Source of the DNA: Vulcanimicrobiota bacterium
Lineage (GTDB): Bacteria; Vulcanimicrobiota; Vulcanimicrobiia; Vulcanimicrobiales; Vulcanimicrobiaceae
Direction: 5' to 3'
NCBI GenBank assembly: GCA_003161435.1
Contig: PMOS01000008.1
Coordinates: forward strand, 91,626 to 155,625
Length of the DNA stretch: 64,000 bases
Position numbers and translations under genes: made by a program. Of the stretch, positions 1 to 9,438 are shown in pieces (position 1 is the first letter of the stretch; the number at the start of each line of letters is the position of its first letter). Below the pieces are notes generated by a model that worked only from the letters and a program-made list of their open reading frames with translations, was not told the DNA's origin and searched no databases.

Positions 1-284
1 ACCGACGATCAGATCGGCGGCGATGACTAGTCGTGCCATGCAATTTGCTCAGCGACATACCATCTGGAAGCTCCTGCACGGCGTCCCCGTGGTGCGTTGC
101 CCGCGCTTTAGGCGCGAGAAGCGGTGCTTTGCATCTGCCTGTTCGGACCAATGCATTGAGTTGCTCAGCTATCGTTAATGGTCAGTAACAGCGACAAGGG
201 GAATGCTTATGCGAAACTATTCGAGCAGTTACGGCGCCGCAAGAATATGCAACTTCGGAACGCCAGCGCGCGTCGAGCACATTT
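1..284. other. Intergenic left edge, lower GC
   Basis: I see no convincing gene here. The only open frame of note lies antisense to the following gene and has no Shine-Dalgarno sequence or recognisable product. Base composition is visibly more A+T-rich than the rest of the window, as is the start of the next gene, which suggests the window opens inside or beside an acquired segment. No tRNA-like cloverleaf or clear terminator was seen. Confidence 0.5.
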
Positions 285-1181
285 ATGAGTGAAAGTACGC
301 CGCACGTCGTCGAGCCTGTCGACCCGGAGATCGTTTCGATCCTCGAGGAAACATGCAAATCGTACCAATCGTTTTTGCGCGCTTTCGTCAAGTGGTTGGC
401 GGAGAAGAGAGCCGAAGGCAGTCTACAATCGTGGGAGGGCCCAGGGGTAGTGGGATGGTGGCTTACGTATCTGTTGCTGCTCTCATACGACGTTGCGTTC
501 GTCACCGTTGCGATCCTGCGCGAGGGCATTGATCGGCAATTGCTGGTGATGAAGCGACAGGCGCTCGAATACGTAGTTCGCGCGCTCTACCTTGTGCGGC
601 ACCCCGAAAAGGCGCAGCAGCAGTACGACGCACTGCCGCTTAAACTACGCACGTACTTCGAGAAAATGGACCCCGCTGAGTCAGGCGAGGCTTACGCCGC
701 GGCGTTGGAGATGGCGGAACGTGCGGCGTCAGCATTACCGCCGGGGGCCGGGCCAACATACGGCGAGACGAGCATGTTCGACATGCTTGTGGACCTGTAC
801 CCGGACGACTATCGGGCGATCTACGCGCGCGAGTATTGGTGGCCAAGCGCGATCATGCACGGCCAGCAGGTGGGAATGCTCGACGCATTACTCCGATACG
901 GCGATGGGAAGGTCTGGATGAGCCACAATAGCATGACGTCCACGCGGACAGGCAACGTCGTCAACATCACGCAGTCCGTCCTGCAAGTTCTGCTGCTGAC
1001 GGGCGATACGTTCCAGTTGCGCGGCACTCACTGGGTGGCGCTCGTGGAGCGCTTCAACTCGTTCGTGCGTCGGTCGTCCCCTGACTCAAAGATATTTGAC
1101 CTGCCGCTGGACGGGAATGCTCTCCGCGCAGCCGCTGCTTACAAACCAACCTCCCAAGACGGTACGTCCCGCGCGACTTAA
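285..1181 (+). CDS. Hypothetical protein, possibly DUF5677-like
   Basis: A 298-residue, mostly helical soluble protein with no signal peptide. The central segment around residues 80-110, containing DRQLLVMKRQALEYVVRALYL, resembles the R-x-x-x-E-x-x-x-x-x-x-Y/L pattern of the DUF5677 (HEPN-like) family, whose members are often found near defence or accessory genes. The resemblance is weak and no catalytic residues can be named. Codon use is less GC-biased than in the neighbouring genes, which fits recent acquisition. It converges on the secreted protein gene at 1230-2984. The ATG at 285 is the first plausible start; no strong Shine-Dalgarno sequence is visible. Function unknown. Confidence 0.7.
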   Translation: MSESTPHVVEPVDPEIVSILEETCKSYQSFLRAFVKWLAEKRAEGSLQSWEGPGVVGWWLTYLLLLSYDVAFVTVAILREGIDRQLLVMKRQALEYVVRALYLVRHPEKAQQQYDALPLKLRTYFEKMDPAESGEAYAAALEMAERAASALPPGAGPTYGETSMFDMLVDLYPDDYRAIYAREYWWPSAIMHGQQVGMLDALLRYGDGKVWMSHNSMTSTRTGNVVNITQSVLQVLLLTGDTFQLRGTHWVALVERFNSFVRRSSPDSKIFDLPLDGNALRAAAAYKPTSQDGTSRAT

Positions 1182-1229
1182 CGACCCCTGGGTCCGGGCT
1201 CGCGAGCGCAGAAGGCCTGCAAATCCTGG

Positions 1230-2984
1230 CTACCGCCGGGACGGCGTAGCAGCGTTCGTCGCCGGCGCATCGGGCTTCGGGCCGCAACCGTTGGGCGGCG
1301 CGACGGGCGGTTGCGTCGCGGTCAGGCCGAACGAGAGTGGGAGAAACGACGTGCCGTCGGTCATGTACGTGCCGGTCACGTTGAGCGTCTGGCCCGGTGC
1401 CAAACCGAAGCCCTTGACGAGGTAGCGCTGTGACGGGTCGCTGACGCAGCGAATCTCGGTCGGTGCGGCATCGCCGTCGAACCAGATCGTCGTCGTGACG
1501 CCGCCGTTCGCACCGGGCTGCTCGTAGAGGTAGACGTTCTGCGCCGCGCCGGTCGGGTTGACGAGTTGCAGGGCGACGTCGCGCAGCACGCCGTAGTCGC
1601 CGGCCAGCGGCGCGCGCTGCCCGGCAGCGGCGACAATGTCCGGCCGCGCGTTCGGAAACGCGGCACGACCGTCGGCGAAGTACCGTATGCCGACGGTGAA
1701 CGGCGCGGGGTCGGGACTCCCGGCCGTGTACGAGATCGCGAGCGGCGGCACGTTCGCCAGCGAGAACTCGCCGCGGCGAAAATGTCCGTCGCTGGGATGT
1801 TCGGGCTGCGCGAGCAGCGTCGCCGGATCGACGCCGGTGCTCGCCGCGACGACCATGACGTTCACCGGGGCGCCGTCGAGCTCGCGCAGATCGTAGATCG
1901 CGGCGATCAACTGTCCGGCGAGCATCGGGCCGGCACCGAGCGGAACGAAAACCGGCACGGCCGACGAGACCGTGGCGACGACGCTTTCCTGCGGCGCGCG
2001 CTCGAGGAGATAGCGCAGCGTCGAAAGATGGCCGACGTACGAGTACGCGTCGGTCGGCCCGGCCGCCGCACCCAAGACTTGAACGTGCGCGGTTCCGGTC
2101 GTCGCGGCGAGCGCGAGGTACAAGCGGCGCGGCACGTCGGAGACGTGGTAGACGTAGACGCGCGCGGCACGCGACGGATCGATCGTGCCGCGAAAGAGCA
2201 CGCCGTCGTCGAGCGGGCCGAGGCGCTCGGGATCGTCGCTGTAGAAGAGCACCGCCGGATCCAACCGCGGCAGCGCGGCGACGCGCAGGTGGACGTTGGT
2301 CGTGCCGCTCTGATCGACGTACGTGTCGTGGCCCTGCACGGTGACGCGCGCTTGCGCTTCGAGCGTATCGCCGGGGTGCAGCGTCCCGGCGGTGAGTCCG
2401 CCGACCGCGAGCGTCGTCCCGGGCTGCATCTGCGCGAGTTGGGCGATCGCGTCTTGGACGCGTGCCGTCACGTACTGCGCCGACACCGTCCCGGCCAGCT
2501 CGACGTCGGCGTCCGCCGGTACGACGCCCGCGCGTGGAGCGACCAGCACGTTGATGACCGCCGTATCGCCGGCCGCATCGGAGAGCGTGACGGCCCCTCG
2601 TCCGTTCGTGACGCCGGTCAGCGTGAGCGTGCGGCCCGCGGCGTCCGAGTAGACCTCGACCCCGGAGAACGACGGCGACGCGACCAGCGGCCCCGCGCCT
2701 CCGACGGCGTGGACGACCACCACTGCGCCGGGCACGATGCCGACGCGAGCGCGATCGACCCGAATCGGCACCGGCTGTACGCTGGGGCCCGGGGAAGGCG
2801 CCGTAGAGGGTGCGGTCGACGGCGGCCCGGACGGTTCGGGTGAGACGGGCGGCGTGCTGGGCGACGAGGACGGCGGGAGGGGCGGCGGCGTAGGCGGCGG
2901 CAAGCCCTGCGCCCCTGCAGCCGCCGGCAGAACGGCGGCGAGCGTCGACAGCGCGATTGTGAGCAGGATCGTCCAAGACCTCAT
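1230..2984 (-). CDS. Secreted protein with proline-rich N-terminal linker, function unknown
   Basis: The protein begins with a signal peptide of basic start, hydrophobic core and an AGAQG-like cleavage site at about residue 27 (MRSWTILLTIALSTLAAVLP). A Pro/Ser/Thr-rich linker follows at about residues 28-60, typical of a tether to the cell surface. The remaining 500 or so residues are rich in beta-strand patterns and small residues and look like a chain of immunoglobulin-like domains. No catalytic motif was recognised. An ATG 17 codons further upstream is in frame, but the residues it adds are basic and would bury the signal peptide, so the start at 2984 is preferred. It is divergent from the Lhr helicase with under 90 bp between them. 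A role in adhesion or the envelope is only inference. Confidence 0.75.
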   Translation of the reverse strand: MRSWTILLTIALSTLAAVLPAAAGAQGLPPPTPPPLPPSSSPSTPPVSPEPSGPPSTAPSTAPSPGPSVQPVPIRVDRARVGIVPGAVVVVHAVGGAGPLVASPSFSGVEVYSDAAGRTLTLTGVTNGRGAVTLSDAAGDTAVINVLVAPRAGVVPADADVELAGTVSAQYVTARVQDAIAQLAQMQPGTTLAVGGLTAGTLHPGDTLEAQARVTVQGHDTYVDQSGTTNVHLRVAALPRLDPAVLFYSDDPERLGPLDDGVLFRGTIDPSRAARVYVYHVSDVPRRLYLALAATTGTAHVQVLGAAAGPTDAYSYVGHLSTLRYLLERAPQESVVATVSSAVPVFVPLGAGPMLAGQLIAAIYDLRELDGAPVNVMVVAASTGVDPATLLAQPEHPSDGHFRRGEFSLANVPPLAISYTAGSPDPAPFTVGIRYFADGRAAFPNARPDIVAAAGQRAPLAGDYGVLRDVALQLVNPTGAAQNVYLYEQPGANGGVTTTIWFDGDAAPTEIRCVSDPSQRYLVKGFGLAPGQTLNVTGTYMTDGTSFLPLSFGLTATQPPVAPPNGCGPKPDAPATNAATPSRR

Positions 2985-3072
2985 CGCGCGTGCTTGTGCG
3001 TCGCTTCGGCGTGCGGAGCCTGTCGCGCGGCGCAAACGGACACTGCTCGTGTGGGTTGAAACGAGGACCGTG

Positions 3073-6000
3073 GTGGATGCCTTTCATCCGCTCGTAGCCG
3101 ATTGGTTCGCCGATCGATACGGCGAGCCGACCGAGCCGCAGATCCAAGGCTGGCCGCTGATCCGGGCCGGCCAAGACGTGCTTATTACGGCGCCGACCGG
3201 CTCGGGGAAGACGCTGGCCGCGTTCACGCTATGCCTGGACGATCTGATCCGCCGGTCGATCGACGGCACGCTGCCCGACGAGACGCTGGTCGTCTACGTC
3301 TCGCCGCTCAAAGCGCTCACCAACGACGTGCGCAAGAACCTCGAGACACCGTTGGCCGAACTGTTGGTCGCCGCTGAAGCGCGGGGGATCGCGCTCGCGC
3401 CGATCCGCACCGCGACGCGCACCGGGGACACGACGCAATCCGAGCGTGCGCGCATGCTGCGCAAGCCGCCGCACGTTCTGGTGACGACGCCGGAGTCGCT
3501 GTTCATCTTGATGACCGCCGAAAAATCGCGCCGGCTGTTCGCGCGCGTGCAAACGGTCATCGTCGACGAGATCCACGCGATGGCCGCCGACAAGCGCGGC
3601 TCGCATCTCAGCCTGACCTTGGCGCGGCTGGATGCGCTCGTCGAAGGCGAGAGCGGCCGCAAGCCGCAGCGCATCGGCCTGTCGGCGACCGTCCGGCCGA
3701 TCGAGACGGTCGCGCGCTTCCTGAGCCCCGACGCGCAGATCGTCGACGTCGGCCATCGGCGCGCGATGAAGCTGGCCGTCGAAGTTCCGTCCGACGAGCT
3801 GAGCTGCGTTGCCAGCAACGAGATGTCGGGCGAGATCTACGACCGGCTGGCCGAGCTGATCCGCGCGCATCGCACGACGCTGGTGTTCGTGAGCACGCGC
3901 CGCATGAGCGAGCGCGTCACGTTCGCGCTGCAGCAGCGGCTGGGCGAAGGGATCGTGATGCCGCACCACGGCAGCTTGGCGAAAGAGCTGCGCTTCGACG
4001 CCGAGACCAAGCTCAAGAACGGCGAGCTGCGCGCGGTCGTCGCGACCGCATCGCTCGAGCTCGGGATCGACATCGGTTCGATCGACTTGGTCGTCCAGCT
4101 CGGTTCGCCGCGCGCGATCGGGGTCGCGCTGCAGCGCATCGGTCGGTCCGGGCACTGGGTCGGCGCGCTGCCGGAAGGCCGGCTGTTCGCGACGACCCGC
4201 GACGAGCTGCTCGAGTGCGCGGCGATCGTGCGCGGGATCCGCAGCGGTACGATGGACGCCCTGCGCATCCCGGCGGCACCGCTCGACATCCTCGCGCAGC
4301 AGATCGTCGCCGCCTGCGGCGCCGGCGACTGGGGAACCGACGAGCTCTACGCGATGGTGCGCAATGCGTACTCGTACCGCGATCTGCCGCGCAAAGATTT
4401 CGACGACGTCGTCACCATGCTCGCCGAGGGCGTCGCCACCTCGCGCGGCCGCAGCGGCACGTTCTTGTTCCACGACCGCGTCAACGGCCGGCTGCGCGGT
4501 AGGCGTGGGGCGCGCATGGCCGCAATCACCTCGGGCGGCGCGATCCCGGACACGGCGAACTACAACGTCGTCGTTGAGCCCGACGGTCACGTGATCGGCA
4601 CGCTCGACGAGGACTTTGCCGTCGAGAGCATGGCCGGCGACATCTTCCTGCTCGGTACGACGTCATGGCAAATTCGGCGCGTCGAAACCGGCGTCGTTCG
4701 CGTGGCCGACGCGCACGGCGCGCCGCCGTCGATCCCGTTCTGGAACGGTGAAGGACCTGGCCGCACGATCGAGCTCTCGCACGAGGTCGCCCTGATCCGC
4801 GCCGCGATCGACGAGCGCGACGACGCCGAGGCCGCGAAGTGGCTGATCGACGAGTGCGCGCTCGACCTCGCCGGGGCCGAGCAAGCCGTCGCGTACGTTC
4901 GCGCCGGCAAGGCGGTTCTCGGCACCGTTCCGACCGACACGACGATCGTCGCCGAACGGTTCTTCGACGAGGCGGGCGGGATGCAATTGATCCTGCACAC
5001 GCCGTTCGGCGCGCGGATCAACCGCGCGTGGGGACTTGCATTGCGCAAGAAGTTCTGCCGCTCGTTCAACATCGAGTTGCAGGCGGCCGCGACCGACAAC
5101 GGTATCTGTTTGTCGCTGAGCGATCAGCATGCGTTCCCGCTCGAGATCGTGTGGGAGTACGTCAAGTCTGCGAGCGTAGAGAACACGCTGACGCAGGCGC
5201 TCCTTCCCGCGCCGGTGTTCGGTGCGCGCTGGCGGTGGAACGCGATGCGCGCCCTGGCCATCCTGCGGTTCAACGGCGGCAAGAAGGTCCCGCCGCAGAT
5301 CCTGCGGATGCGCGCCGAGGATTTGCTCGCGTCGTGCTTCCCCGACGCGGCGGCGTGCGCCGAGAACCTGACCGGACCGATCCGCATCCCGGACCACGTG
5401 CTGGTGCGCGAGACGATCGACAACTGTTTGCGCGAAGCGATGGATCTCGACGGGTTGACCGAGGTCCTGCGCGCGGTCGAAGCGGGAACGATTCGCACCG
5501 TCGCGGTCGATACGGCCGAGCCGTCGCCGTTCTGCCACGAGATCCTCAACGCGAACCCGTACGCGTACCTCGACGACGCGCCGCTCGAAGAGCGGCGTGC
5601 ACGGGCCGTGACGCTGCGCCGCACGATTCGCAGCGACGGCGAGGGCGGCATCGGCATCCTCGATCCGGAGGCGATCGGCGAGGTGGCGGAGTCGGTGTGG
5701 CCGGTCGTGCGCGACGCCGACGAGCTGCACGACGCGCTCGACACGCTGGTCGTGCTGCGGCCCGTGGCGGAGTGGAGCGGGTGGCTCGACGAGCTGGTCG
5801 CGCAGAACCGCGCGACGACGCTGACCGTCGGCGAGCTGCGGTTCTGGACGTGCGCCGAGCGGCTCGATCTCGCGCGCGCCGTCTATCCGGAAGCGACGAT
5901 GGATCCGCAGATTGCGGCGGTGGCACCCATGCAGCCGCTGCCGGCGACGCCCGAAGAAGCGCTGGCCGAGATCCTGCGCGGCTGGCTCGAATCGAGCGGC

Positions 6001-7176
6001 CCCGTCACCGTCGCGCAGTTGGCGGCGCGCTTCGCGATCGATGCCGATGCCGTGACGATGGCGCTGATCCGGCTCGAAACGGAAGGCCAGCTGATGCGCG
6101 GGCGTTTCCGCGGCGCCGAGGAGGAGTGGTGCAACCGCCGGGTCCTCGCGCGCATCCATCGCCTCACGCTCGGACAGCTGCGGCGCGAGATCGAGCCGGT
6201 CAGCACCGCCGAGTACGTGCGCTTTCTGTACCGCTGGCAGCACGTCGCGCCGACGTCACGGTTGCACGGCGTCGACGGGACGCTGCAGATCATCAAGCAG
6301 CTCGAGGGCTACGAGATCCCGGCCGCGGCGTGGGAAGCCTCGGTTCTCCCGGCGCGCGTCGCCGGCTACAAGCGCGAGTATCTCGACAAGCTCTGCTATT
6401 CCGGTGAGATCATGTGGGGGCGCCTCTCACCGCACCCCGCGCTCGCCCAGGACGACGACGCCGAGCGCAAGCGCCGCATCCGGCCGACCAAGCTCGCGCC
6501 GATCTCGCTGTTTAAGCGCGAGGACGGTGAGGCCCTCATCGTCACCCGGGACGGCGAGGAGAATGCCGCGCTCTCGCACGCGGCGCAGGAGGTGCTCGAA
6601 GAGATCGCCCGGCGCGGTGCGCCGTTCTTCGCCGAGATCGTGCGCGGCACCAAACGTCTGCCGGCCGAAGTCGAGGAAGCGCTCTGGCAGCTCGTCGCCG
6701 CGGGTCTGGTGACCGCCGACGGCTTCGATGCTCTGCGCTCGCTCATCGACGCGAAGCGCCGGCTCGGTGAGAAGGGGCTGCGCGCGCGGCCGCGCTCGTC
6801 AAGCGGCCGCTGGACCCGGCTCAGCTCGGCAACCGAACGCATCGACGCCGAAGCCTTCGCGCGCCGGCTCCTCGAGCGCTGGGGCGTCGTGTTCCGCGAC
6901 GTGGTCGCGCGCGAGTCGCTCGCGCCGCCGTGGCGAGAGTTGCTGCGCGCCCTGCGCCGGCTCGAGGCGCGCGGCGAGATTCGCGGCGGCCGGTTCGTGT
7001 CCGGCTACGTCGGCGAGCAGTTCGCGCTGCCCGAAGCGATCGAAGCGCTGCGCGCCGCGCGCCGCAGCGGTGACGACGCGGACGTCGTCAACGTATCGGA
7101 CTACGATCCGCTGCGCATCGCCAGCGCGCTCACCGGCGGCGTCATCGCAAGCCCGCTCCACGCCGCCGTTTCGTAA
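3073..7176 (+). CDS. lhr: Lhr-type large DEAD/DEAH-box helicase
   Basis: An ATP-dependent 3'-5' nucleic-acid helicase of the Lhr family, a superfamily 2 group linked to DNA repair and RNA-DNA unwinding. Visible motifs in order are Walker A APTGSGKT (residues about 40-47), TTPESLF (motif Ib), DEIH (about 165-168), LSAT (motif III), the VATASLELGIDIG motif V and QRIGRSGH (motif VI, about 354-361). The long C-terminal part matches the Lhr winged-helix and C-terminal extension, and 1367 residues is normal for full Lhr. The frame is open far upstream, through the divergent gene. The GTG at 3073 is preferred because a GAGGA sits five bases before it and the protein starts DAFHPLVADWFADRYGEPT, the usual Lhr beginning. 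Confidence 0.93.
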   Translation: MDAFHPLVADWFADRYGEPTEPQIQGWPLIRAGQDVLITAPTGSGKTLAAFTLCLDDLIRRSIDGTLPDETLVVYVSPLKALTNDVRKNLETPLAELLVAAEARGIALAPIRTATRTGDTTQSERARMLRKPPHVLVTTPESLFILMTAEKSRRLFARVQTVIVDEIHAMAADKRGSHLSLTLARLDALVEGESGRKPQRIGLSATVRPIETVARFLSPDAQIVDVGHRRAMKLAVEVPSDELSCVASNEMSGEIYDRLAELIRAHRTTLVFVSTRRMSERVTFALQQRLGEGIVMPHHGSLAKELRFDAETKLKNGELRAVVATASLELGIDIGSIDLVVQLGSPRAIGVALQRIGRSGHWVGALPEGRLFATTRDELLECAAIVRGIRSGTMDALRIPAAPLDILAQQIVAACGAGDWGTDELYAMVRNAYSYRDLPRKDFDDVVTMLAEGVATSRGRSGTFLFHDRVNGRLRGRRGARMAAITSGGAIPDTANYNVVVEPDGHVIGTLDEDFAVESMAGDIFLLGTTSWQIRRVETGVVRVADAHGAPPSIPFWNGEGPGRTIELSHEVALIRAAIDERDDAEAAKWLIDECALDLAGAEQAVAYVRAGKAVLGTVPTDTTIVAERFFDEAGGMQLILHTPFGARINRAWGLALRKKFCRSFNIELQAAATDNGICLSLSDQHAFPLEIVWEYVKSASVENTLTQALLPAPVFGARWRWNAMRALAILRFNGGKKVPPQILRMRAEDLLASCFPDAAACAENLTGPIRIPDHVLVRETIDNCLREAMDLDGLTEVLRAVEAGTIRTVAVDTAEPSPFCHEILNANPYAYLDDAPLEERRARAVTLRRTIRSDGEGGIGILDPEAIGEVAESVWPVVRDADELHDALDTLVVLRPVAEWSGWLDELVAQNRATTLTVGELRFWTCAERLDLARAVYPEATMDPQIAAVAPMQPLPATPEEALAEILRGWLESSGPVTVAQLAARFAIDADAVTMALIRLETEGQLMRGRFRGAEEEWCNRRVLARIHRLTLGQLRREIEPVSTAEYVRFLYRWQHVAPTSRLHGVDGTLQIIKQLEGYEIPAAAWEASVLPARVAGYKREYLDKLCYSGEIMWGRLSPHPALAQDDDAERKRRIRPTKLAPISLFKREDGEALIVTRDGEENAALSHAAQEVLEEIARRGAPFFAEIVRGTKRLPAEVEEALWQLVAAGLVTADGFDALRSLIDAKRRLGEKGLRARPRSSSGRWTRLSSATERIDAEAFARRLLERWGVVFRDVVARESLAPPWRELLRALRRLEARGEIRGGRFVSGYVGEQFALPEAIEALRAARRSGDDADVVNVSDYDPLRIASALTGGVIASPLHAAVS

Positions 7177-7241
7177 CGACCCGTACCGGTTGCCGGCACG
7201 GCTGCCGGGTGTGATGATACGGCGCCGAGAAGCGAGGGACG

Positions 7242-8240
7242 ATGCGTAGCGTTCGCTTGGGCCGTACCGGCCTCAACGTCTCCGAGATCTGCCTAGGGAC
7301 GATGACGTTCGGCCTGCAGACCGAGCGCGACGAAGCGTTCGCGATCATGGACGTGGCCGAGGCGGGCGGGATCGACTTCATCGACGTTGCCGACGTTTAT
7401 CCCGTCGGCGGCACGCTCGAGACGGTCGGGCGTACCGAGGAGATCGTCGGCGATTGGATGGCCGGCAAGCGCGACCGCTTCGTCGTCGCGACCAAGGTCT
7501 ACAACCCGATGGGCCCGGGGCCGAACGACAAGGGGAACGCGCGCCGTCACGTGATCGAGGCATGCGACGCGTCGCTGCGGCGGCTGAAGACCGAGTGGAT
7601 CGACCTCTATTACATCCATCGCTGGGACACGGAGACGCCGATCGACGAAACGCTGGGCGCGTTCGACGATCTGCGGCTTGCCGGCAAGATCCGCTACGCC
7701 GGCTGCAGCAACATCGCGGCTTGGCAAATGATGAAATCGCTGTGGACCGCCGATCGCAACGACACGGTGCGCTTCGACGCCGTGCAGCCGCGCTACAATC
7801 TCCTGTACCGCGCGATCGAAGCCGAGCTGCTGCCGGCGGCGCGCGAGTTCGGTGTCGGCGCGGTGGTGTTCAACCCGCTTGCCGCCGGCGTGCTGACCGG
7901 CAAGTACAAGCGCGGCGAGGCACCGCGCGAGGGCACGCGCTTTCAACTGGGCAACGCGGCTGCGCTCTACCAGCAGCGCTACTGGCAGGACGAGCAGCTC
8001 GACGTCGTCGAGCGCTTGTCCGCCGACGTCGCGTCGCGCGGCAAGACGCTCACCCACGTCGCGCTGCGCTGGGTGCTCGACCAGCCCGGCGTCACGGCGG
8101 CGATCGTCGGCGCGAGCCGGGCGGAGCAACTGCGCGACTCGCTCGGTGCGCTGGAGATCGAGCTCGACGACGACGACCGCCGCGCCTGCGATCAAGCCTG
8201 GTACGCGCTGCCGCGGCGGCGCCCGGAAGAAGAACGCTGA
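7242..8240 (+). CDS. Aldo/keto reductase
   Basis: An NAD(P)H-dependent oxidoreductase of the AKR superfamily with a TIM-barrel fold, 332 residues. The N-terminus LGRTGLNVSEICLGTMTFG is the family signature. Asp and Tyr of the catalytic tetrad lie in FIDVADVYPVGG, the Lys in VATKVYNPMG and the His in YYIHRWD. The C-terminal GASRAEQLRDSLGAL helix binds the cofactor phosphate. It resembles the Tas/YajO-like group; the substrate cannot be told from sequence. The ATG has AGCGAGGGA just upstream. The stop codon overlaps the start of the following hydroxylase-like gene (TGATGA), so the two are probably co-translated. Confidence 0.92.
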   Translation: MRSVRLGRTGLNVSEICLGTMTFGLQTERDEAFAIMDVAEAGGIDFIDVADVYPVGGTLETVGRTEEIVGDWMAGKRDRFVVATKVYNPMGPGPNDKGNARRHVIEACDASLRRLKTEWIDLYYIHRWDTETPIDETLGAFDDLRLAGKIRYAGCSNIAAWQMMKSLWTADRNDTVRFDAVQPRYNLLYRAIEAELLPAAREFGVGAVVFNPLAAGVLTGKYKRGEAPREGTRFQLGNAAALYQQRYWQDEQLDVVERLSADVASRGKTLTHVALRWVLDQPGVTAAIVGASRAEQLRDSLGALEIELDDDDRRACDQAWYALPRRRPEEER

Positions 8241-8851
8241 TGACGACCTTCGCGAGCTTCTGGCGCCACGGCAGCAACACCATGCTTTTGCTCGCCGCGG
8301 TCATCCTCATCGGTCTGTTCGCGACGCACGTGCTCACCTTCGGCGTGACGCTGATCGGCGCCGTCGCGATTGGAGCGCTGGTGTTCTTCGTCTCCGAGTA
8401 CACCACGCATCGGTTCCTGCTGCACGCGACCCCGAGCGCGAACGCGTTCGTGCTCAAGCTGCAACACCGCTTGCATTACGATCACCACATCGAACCCGCG
8501 CGGCTCGACCTCTTGTTCCTGCCGCTGTGGTTCGCGATCCCCGTCGCGGCGCTCACGCTCGCGATCTATTTCGCGATCACGCGGAACTGGGACACGAGCG
8601 CGGCGCTGCTGCTGGGCAGCGTGCTGGGCCTACTGTGGTACGAGTGGGTGCACTACGTCGCACACATCCCGTTCGTGCCGAAGACCGCGTTCGGCCGTTG
8701 GATCAAGAAGTACCACCTCTGGCACCACTTCAAGAACGAGCAGATGTGGTTCGGCGTGACCAACCCGAGCATGGACTTCGTCGGCCGCACCTATGCGCGG
8801 GTCGAAGACGTCGATCGTTCCGGGTCGACACGGATCCTCTTTCCGAAGTAG
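8240..8851 (+). CDS. Fatty acid hydroxylase / sterol desaturase family membrane protein
   Basis: A 203-residue integral membrane di-iron protein with about four transmembrane helices. The histidine clusters that bind the two irons are all present: HRFLLH (residues about 55-60), HRLHYDHH (about 75-82), EWVHYVAH (about 135-142) and YHLWHHF (about 158-164). This pattern defines the fatty acid hydroxylase superfamily, which acts on lipids, sterols or carotenoids with O2; the substrate is not predictable here. Its ATG overlaps the TGA of the aldo/keto reductase by one base, pointing to a two-gene unit that may both modify one lipid or terpenoid. The start is fixed by this coupling and by the hydrophobic N-terminus. 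Confidence 0.9.
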   Translation: MTTFASFWRHGSNTMLLLAAVILIGLFATHVLTFGVTLIGAVAIGALVFFVSEYTTHRFLLHATPSANAFVLKLQHRLHYDHHIEPARLDLLFLPLWFAIPVAALTLAIYFAITRNWDTSAALLLGSVLGLLWYEWVHYVAHIPFVPKTAFGRWIKKYHLWHHFKNEQMWFGVTNPSMDFVGRTYARVEDVDRSGSTRILFPK

Positions 8852-8874
8852 TGCCGAAAGAGATACGTCGGGTA

Positions 8875-9375
8875 ATGCAAAGGAGCCGGAAAAGCTTCAT
8901 CGCGGAGATCAGCGTCGACCGCGCGGTCTGCATCGTGGGCGGACTGCTCGGGATCGTCGGGACCGTGTTGCCGGCTGAAACGATCAAGACCGAGCCGCTC
9001 GCCATGTCCGCAACCGTCACCCTGACGTTCTTATCGGCCGGCGCACCGGGTTTCATCGTGCTCCTGATCGCGGTCGTGCTCGGTGGCGGAGGCCTGTTCC
9101 GTTTGTCGCGTGCGTTCAGCCTTGCCGGCCTCGCCCTGTCGACGCTCGTCTTGTCCAAGCTTTTCGGCGACTGGTTCAACGTGGAGTACCAGTACGCGTC
9201 GATGCTGGCGCAGGACGCCCTCGCGCGGCCTCATCGGTATGGGATCAACGTCGCGACGCCGATCCAGTATGTTCAAACAGGTGCAGGGACCTATTGTTTG
9301 CTGCTCGGGTTCGCCGTGCTGCTCGTCGCGTACGCTAGGCTCGCCGGCGCCCCGCCCGCGCGCGCGAAGTCGTGA
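8875..9375 (+). CDS. Small hypothetical membrane protein (four predicted TM segments)
   Basis: A 166-residue protein with about four hydrophobic segments: two in the first 80 residues, one at about 82-100 and one near the C-terminus, ending in a short basic tail. The C-terminal region before the last helix (YQYASMLAQDALARPHRYG) looks extracellular. No family recognised. An in-frame GTG at 8851 that abuts the previous stop would add eight residues; the ATG is chosen because it follows a purine-rich AAAGAGA stretch. It follows the hydroxylase-like gene closely and could be the third gene of that unit. Confidence 0.6.
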   Translation: MQRSRKSFIAEISVDRAVCIVGGLLGIVGTVLPAETIKTEPLAMSATVTLTFLSAGAPGFIVLLIAVVLGGGGLFRLSRAFSLAGLALSTLVLSKLFGDWFNVEYQYASMLAQDALARPHRYGINVATPIQYVQTGAGTYCLLLGFAVLLVAYARLAGAPPARAKS

Positions 9376-9390
9376 CCTGCGATTCGGCGG

Positions 9391-9432
9391 GGTTGCGAAA
9401 AGGTTGCGCCGAGGTTCCGAAAAGGTTACAAT
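9391..9432 (+). promoter_or_regulatory. Promoter and twin 15-bp direct repeats before the Xre antitoxin
   Basis: Two near-identical 15-mers, GGTTGCGAAAAGGTT (9391-9405) and GGTTCCGAAAAGGTT (9413-9427), differ at one base and are offset by 22 bp, about two helical turns. A -35-like TTGCGC (9404-9409) and a -10 TACAAT (9427-9432) are 17 bp apart and overlap both copies. The start codon follows the -10 by only six bases, so the transcript would be nearly leaderless. The geometry is that of an antitoxin operator used for autorepression; binding is inferred. Confidence 0.6.
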
Positions 9433-9438
9433 CGCAGC

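Noticed and set aside
2737..3072. Extension of the Lhr helicase upstream to the first ATG
   Set aside because: The added 112 residues are Gly/Arg-rich, lie antisense to the proline-rich linker of the divergent gene and have no match to Lhr; a GTG with a ribosome site lies at the domain edge.
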